Positions 60,232 through 64,000 of a stretch of 64,000 nucleotides of DNA are shown here, one piece after another. The stretch lies in the NCBI RefSeq assembly GCF_900111245.1, contig NZ_FOGO01000009.1:62001-126000 (forward strand), given 5' to 3'. The notes beneath the pieces are model-generated. The model searched no databases, was not told where the DNA came from, and was given only the letters and a program-made list of their open reading frames with translations. Both the position numbers and the translations under genes were made by a program. This stretch comes from Streptomyces qinglanensis (GTDB taxonomy: Bacteria > Actinomycetota > Actinomycetes > Streptomycetales > Streptomycetaceae). How positions within the stretch are numbered: the stretch's first letter is position 1; the number at the start of each line of letters is the position of its first letter.

Positions 60232-61914
60232 CTGTCCACGACGTTCAGAGAGCTCGGGATCCTCCCCGAGACCGCCGAGGCCCTCGAAGCCGTCGGCATC
60301 ACATCCCCCTTCCCGATCCAGGAGATGACGCTCCCGGTGGCCCTCGCCGGCACCGACGTCATCGGCCAGGCCAAGACCGGCACCGGCAAGACGCTCGGCT
60401 TCGGGCTGCCGCTGCTGGAGTCGGTCACCGTCCCCGCCGACGTCGAGCTGGGCCGCGCCCGGCCCGAGGAGCTCTCCGAGGCTCCGCAGGCGCTCGTCGT
60501 CGTGCCCACCCGCGAGCTGTGCCAGCAGGTGACCAACGACCTGCTCACCGCCGGCAAGGTGCGCAACGTCCGGGTCCTGTCGATCTACGGCGGGCGCGCC
60601 TACGAACCCCAGGTCGAAGCCCTGAAGAAGGGGGTCGACGTGGTCGTCGGCACCCCGGGACGGCTGCTGGACCTGGCCGGCCAGAAGAAGCTGCGGCTCT
60701 CCGAGATCCGGGCGCTCGTCCTGGACGAGGCCGACGAGATGCTCGACCTGGGCTTTCTCCCCGACGTCGAGAAGATCATCGAGATGCTGCCGACCCGGCG
60801 CCAGACGATGCTCTTCTCGGCGACCATGCCCGGCCAGGTCATCTCGCTCGCCCGGCGCTACATGAGCCAGCCCACGCACATCCGCGCCACCGCGCCGGAC
60901 GACGAGGGCCAGACGGTGGCGAACACCACACAGCACGTCTTCCGCGCCCACTCCATGGACAAGCAGGAGATGGTCGCCCGGATCCTGCAGGCCGAGGGCC
61001 GCGAGCTGGCGATGGTCTTCTGCCGCACGAAGCGCACGGCGGCCGATGTCGCCGAGCAGCTCTCGCGGCGCGGCTTCGCGGCCGGCGCGGTCCACGGCGA
61101 CCTGGGCCAGGGCGCCCGCGAGCAGGCGCTGCGCGCCTTCCGCAACGGCAAGGTCGACGTGCTGGTGTGCACGGACGTCGCCGCCCGCGGTATCGACGTC
61201 GACAACGTCACCCACGTGATCAACTACCAGACGCCCGAGGACGAGAAGACCTACCTGCACCGCATCGGCCGCACCGGCCGCGCGGGCGCGTACGGCACCG
61301 CGGTCACCCTGTGCGACTGGGACGACATCCCGCGCTGGCAGCTGATCAACAAGGCGCTGGACCTGGACTTCAACGACCCGGAGGAGACCTACTCCACCTC
61401 GCCGCACCTGTACGAGGCGCTGAAGATCCCCGCCGGGGCCAAGGGCATCCTGCCGCGTGCCGAGCGCACCCGGGCGGGGCTCGCCGCCGAGGAGATCGAG
61501 GACCTGGGCGAGCCCGGCGGACGTGCCCAGGGCCGGTCCGGCCGGTCCGGGGGCAGCACCGAGCGCACGCGTCCGGAGCGCAAGCCGCGTCAGCGCAGGC
61601 GCACCCGCGGCGCGCTGCGTACCGATGAGCCCGGCTCCGCCCAGGATGCCGCTCCCGTCGGGTCGGAGCCCGCTGCGGACGGCGCCGGAGCCCCTGCCGA
61701 GGGCGGGGCGGCGCGCAAGCCGCGCCGCCGCCGGCGTACCCGCTCGGCCGCCGCGGAGGCGGGGGCGCAGGCTCCCGCCGCCACGGAGAGCGGCGAGGCG
61801 GGCCGGGCCGCGGTCGGCACGGAGGAGGCTCCGCGCAAGCCGCGCCGCCGTCGGACCCGCTCCGGCGGTGCGAACCGCGCCGGCAGCGCGGCGCAGCAGT
61901 CCGCGGAGGGCTGA
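60232..61914 (+). CDS. DEAD-box RNA helicase with Arg-rich tail, apparent CTG start
   Basis: A 560-residue helicase. Q motif TSPFPIQ, motif I AKTGTGKT, PTRELCQQ, TPGR, DEAD, SAT and HRIGRTGRAG are all present. The first ATG (60325) lies after the Q motif and would remove an essential element. In frame, only CTG 60232 (opening STTFRELGILPETAEALEAVG) follows an AGAGG at a sensible distance, so I take CTG as start. The C-terminal 130 residues hold three copies of a RKPRRRRRTR-like basic block, probably RNA binding. A cold-shock or ribosome-assembly role is likely. Confidence 0.87.
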   Translation: MSTTFRELGILPETAEALEAVGITSPFPIQEMTLPVALAGTDVIGQAKTGTGKTLGFGLPLLESVTVPADVELGRARPEELSEAPQALVVVPTRELCQQVTNDLLTAGKVRNVRVLSIYGGRAYEPQVEALKKGVDVVVGTPGRLLDLAGQKKLRLSEIRALVLDEADEMLDLGFLPDVEKIIEMLPTRRQTMLFSATMPGQVISLARRYMSQPTHIRATAPDDEGQTVANTTQHVFRAHSMDKQEMVARILQAEGRELAMVFCRTKRTAADVAEQLSRRGFAAGAVHGDLGQGAREQALRAFRNGKVDVLVCTDVAARGIDVDNVTHVINYQTPEDEKTYLHRIGRTGRAGAYGTAVTLCDWDDIPRWQLINKALDLDFNDPEETYSTSPHLYEALKIPAGAKGILPRAERTRAGLAAEEIEDLGEPGGRAQGRSGRSGGSTERTRPERKPRQRRRTRGALRTDEPGSAQDAAPVGSEPAADGAGAPAEGGAARKPRRRRRTRSAAAEAGAQAPAATESGEAGRAAVGTEEAPRKPRRRRTRSGGANRAGSAAQQSAEG

Positions 61915-61965
61915 CGGCCCGGCCCGGTCCACGGAGGGCTGACGCCCTCACGGGCGACGTGTGCA

Positions 61966-61998
61966 CGGCCCGGTGTCCCGCTGCGGGACACCGGGCCG
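61966..61998 (+). terminator. Terminator after the DEAD-box gene
   Basis: Perfect 15-bp stem (CGGCCCGGTGTCCCG at 61966-61980 with 61984-61998) and CTG loop, followed by CTTGCTGTC. Confidence 0.88.
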
Positions 61999-62036
61999 CT
62001 TGCTGTCCCGGGCGCTCCTGCGGGTAGCGTCCTGGC

Positions 62037-62939
62037 ATGAGCAAGCCCCCCTTCCTCGCGCTCCCGTCCGGCGTGCGGGCGTACCGGATGGCCACCGCAC
62101 GCGGGGAGTTCGCCGTGCACGACACCGCGGACGCGGACCACTCGGGGCGAACCGTGCTGCTGCTGCCGGGGTTCACGGGCAGCAAGGAGGACTTCATCGG
62201 GCTGCTGGAGCCGCTGGCCCGGGCGGGGTTCCGGGCCGTCGCGGTCGACGGCCGGGGACAGTACGAGACGGGCGGCCCCCGGGAGGCGGCCGCCTATACA
62301 CAGTCCGAACTGGCCCGGGACGTGCTCGCGGTCGTGGCGGTGCTCGGCCGCGGGGAGCCCGGCGCCGTGCATCTGCTCGGGCATTCCCTGGGCGGACTGC
62401 TCGCGCGCGCCGCGGTGCTGCGGGATGCGGCCCCCTTCGCCTCGCTGACGCTGCTGAGCAGCGGTCCGGCCGCCGTCGCGGCCGGGCAGCAGGAGCGGGT
62501 ACGGATGCTGCTGGGCGCGCTGGGGACGATGAGCATGGCGGCGATCTGGGAGGTCATGCAAGAGCTCGACCAGTCGGTCGGCTCCGCCGGTGAGGCGCCG
62601 TACTCGCGGCGGGAGGCGGCGGAGACGTCGGCGGTGCTGGCGGAGTTCCTGCGGCGCCGCTGGCTGGCCAATGTGCCCGCTCAGCTCGCGGCCACCGGGG
62701 AGCAGTTGCTCACCGAGCCGGACCGGGTGGGTGAACTGGCGGCGCTGGGGCTGCCGTTCCATGTCGTCTCCGGCGCGGCGGACGACGCCTGGCCGGTGCC
62801 GCTGCTGGACGGGATGGCCGAGCGGCTGGGTGCGCGCCGCTCGGTGATCGCGGGGACCGGCCACTCCCCCAACGCGGAGCGGCCCGCGGAGACCGCGCGG
62901 GCCCTCGCCGACTTCTGGCTCAGCCCTTCCCCTCGATGA
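62037..62939 (+). CDS. Alpha/beta hydrolase
   Basis: A 300-residue hydrolase: LLLPGFTGSKEDF (oxyanion), AVDGRGQYET, LLGHSLGGLLARA (Ser nucleophile), VVSGAADDAWP (Asp) and IAGTGHSPNAERP (His). The substrate is unknown. TAGCGT (62025-62030) lies exactly 6 nt before ATG 62037 and there is no Shine-Dalgarno, pointing to a leaderless transcript. The 3' end overlaps marC by 20 bp, convergent. Confidence 0.9.
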   Translation: MSKPPFLALPSGVRAYRMATARGEFAVHDTADADHSGRTVLLLPGFTGSKEDFIGLLEPLARAGFRAVAVDGRGQYETGGPREAAAYTQSELARDVLAVVAVLGRGEPGAVHLLGHSLGGLLARAAVLRDAAPFASLTLLSSGPAAVAAGQQERVRMLLGALGTMSMAAIWEVMQELDQSVGSAGEAPYSRREAAETSAVLAEFLRRRWLANVPAQLAATGEQLLTEPDRVGELAALGLPFHVVSGAADDAWPVPLLDGMAERLGARRSVIAGTGHSPNAERPAETARALADFWLSPSPR

Positions 62940-63528
62940 ACTGGGTGATGCCGCCGGCGATCTGCTGGACGGCGATGGCCGAGAGCAGCATGCCGGACAG
63001 CCGGGTGACGAGGACGACACCGCCGTCCTTGATGACCCGGATGATCAGCAGCGAGTAGCGCATCGCCAGTCCCAGCACCAGGTGCATCGCCACGATCGCC
63101 GCCCAGACGGAGAGCTGTCCGCCCCAGCCGTCCGCGTGCTGCACCGCCAGGATGACGGAGACGATCGCGCCCGGCCCCGCCAGCAGCGGCATGCCGAGCG
63201 GGACGAGCGCCACGTTGACGTCCTTGGTCTGGGTGGGCTCGTCGGACTTGCCGGTCAGCAGGTCGAGGGCGACGAGCAGGAGCAGCAGTCCGCCCGCGAC
63301 CATCAGCGCGGGGATGGAGACGTGCACGTAGTCGAGGATCTGCTTGCCGCAGATCCCGAACAGGGTGATCACTCCGAACGCGACGGACGCCGCCTGCCAG
63401 GCCATCCGGCGCTGGACCTTCGCCGGCCGGCCGGAGGTCAGCCCGAGGAAGATGGGGGTGATGCCGGGCGGGTCCATGATGACGAAGAGGGTGAGGAAGA
63501 CGGACCCGAAGAGAGCGAAGTCGAACAC
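62920..63528 (-). CDS. MarC family integral membrane protein
   Basis: A 202-residue protein with six membrane helices and the MarC signatures MDPPGITPIFLGLT near the N-terminus and PLGMPLLAGPGAIVSVI in the middle. MarC function is unresolved; it is not required for the Mar drug phenotype in E. coli. Start GTG 63528. The upstream 240 bases hold a purine-rich tract on the plus strand. Confidence 0.92.
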   Translation of the reverse strand: MFDFALFGSVFLTLFVIMDPPGITPIFLGLTSGRPAKVQRRMAWQAASVAFGVITLFGICGKQILDYVHVSIPALMVAGGLLLLLVALDLLTGKSDEPTQTKDVNVALVPLGMPLLAGPGAIVSVILAVQHADGWGGQLSVWAAIVAMHLVLGLAMRYSLLIIRVIKDGGVVLVTRLSGMLLSAIAVQQIAGGITQFIEGKG

Positions 63529-63544
63529 GGTGGTGCCTGTGCCT

Positions 63545-63640
63545 TGCTGAGGAGAGCGGAACGGAAAAGGAGGGAAAACAGAGGAACAAGGACGATCAAG
63601 GACGAACTAGGGGGGAACAAGGGGGATACGTGGGGGCCGA
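63545..63640 (+). repeat. Purine-rich tract upstream of marC
   Basis: About 95 bases almost free of pyrimidines on the plus strand, with GAACAAGG and GATCAAGGAC-type short repeats. It would be the pyrimidine-rich 5' leader of marC on the other strand. No gene is visible between 63529 and 63770. Confidence 0.55.
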
Positions 63641-63770
63641 GGAGCGGGCGCGCGGCGGTACGTGCCCGGGGCGTACGCCGGGGGCGCCGCGCGCGGCGGC
63701 GGGCGCGGCAGCGGCCCGGAACCCCCTCGCGAGAGCGGACCGGGCGGAACCGTTCGGCTTCCGGCGCTCC

Positions 63771-64000
63771 TCAGCCCGTGACGGGCGTCGCGCCTGAGCC
63801 GCGGGCGGCGATCTCGGCGTAGACGTCGGGCTCGGTGGTGAATTCTCCGAGCCGGAGGGGCTTGCGGGTGCCGTGGTAGTCGCTGGAGCCGGTGGCCAGC
63901 AGCCCGAGCTCGGCGGCGAGCGCATGCACCCGCTTGCGGGTGTCGGGGTCGTGGTCCGCGTGGTCGGCCTCGAGGCCGTCGAGTCCGGCCTCCGCCAGGT
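63771..64000 (-). CDS. PHP-domain phosphoesterase, N-terminus outside window
   Basis: C-terminal 75 codons of a PHP-family protein: LAEAGLDGLEADHADHDPDTRKRVHALAAELGLLATGSSDYHG, then GEFTT. SSDYHG with the preceding EADH region holds metal ligands of PHP phosphoesterases such as RNase AM/YciV (nucleoside 3',5'-bisphosphate phosphatase). The stop is TGA at 63773-63771. The start lies beyond base 64000. Confidence 0.82.
   Translation of the reverse strand, partial: LAEAGLDGLEADHADHDPDTRKRVHALAAELGLLATGSSDYHGTRKPLRLGEFTTEPDVYAEIAARGSGATPVTG

Noticed and set aside
59886..61628. Alternative long frame overlapping the DEAD-box helicase
   Set aside because: Arg/Gly/His-rich translation without motifs, out of phase with the complete set of helicase motifs.

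Overview
The window is chromosomal DNA of a Streptomyces-type actinomycete. The evidence is very high G+C with strongly G/C third codon positions, a sigR-rsrA redox switch with a sigma-R promoter, mycoredoxin, WblC, AdnA/AdnB, an actinobacterial catalase-CatR pair and initiator tRNA genes. Nearly everything is conserved core chromosome. I saw no insertion sequence, integrase, prophage or CRISPR array.

Layout. 1-2.1 kb: a cut-off HD-GYP gene, then rsrA and sigR on the minus strand, with an intact sigma-R promoter and an in-frame N-terminal extension of SigR. 2.1-9.8 kb: alpha/beta hydrolase, SRAP (DNA crosslink) protein, M50-like membrane protease, aroA-rsgA-SMR transporter, a TetR regulator divergent from hisN, and a CBS-domain protein. 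9.9-12 kb: catalase divergent from its Fur-family repressor, with an operator between them. 12.2-14.9 kb: two identical initiator tRNA genes flanking a Sel1/TPR protein. 14.9-27.8 kb: UPF0182 membrane protein, PPA1309-type protein, PDZ/Lon-like protease, moaE, an SDR-like membrane protein, DUF2342 protein, NUDIX, YgjP-like metalloprotease, a TOMM-like E1 protein and an ABC1 kinase. 27.9-31.4 kb: wblC with a long attenuated leader downstream of uvrD2. 31.6-41.8 kb: sigma-R-driven mycoredoxin, then adnA-adnB-M20 peptidase-nudC on the minus strand. 41.9-48.4 kb: ATL protein, a flippase-like protein with a degenerate kinase-like domain, a Tap-type lipoprotein peptidase and moeZ. 48.5-54 kb: a minus-strand glycan cluster (PelF-type glycosyltransferase, polytopic membrane protein, nucleotide-sugar epimerase, spherulin-4/GH135-like protein). 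54.3-64 kb: DUF3152 zincin, hydrolases, TetR, DUF3107, ferritin-like protein, a DEAD-box helicase with an apparent CTG start, MarC and a cut-off PHP protein.

Working together. Three stress circuits can be read directly from promoter sequence: thiol oxidation (sigR/rsrA, with mycoredoxin as target), peroxide (katA/catR) and translation-inhibitor stress (wblC). DNA repair genes (SRAP, UvrD2, AdnAB, ATL) are scattered among them. The least described item is the PelF/epimerase/GH135-like cluster, which I read as a candidate amino-sugar exopolysaccharide system. A recurrent feature is short in-frame tandem repeats (mostly 9 or 15 bp) in linkers and gene edges. Another is a group of genes with a TANNNT hexamer placed 6-7 nt before the start codon, which suggests leaderless transcripts.
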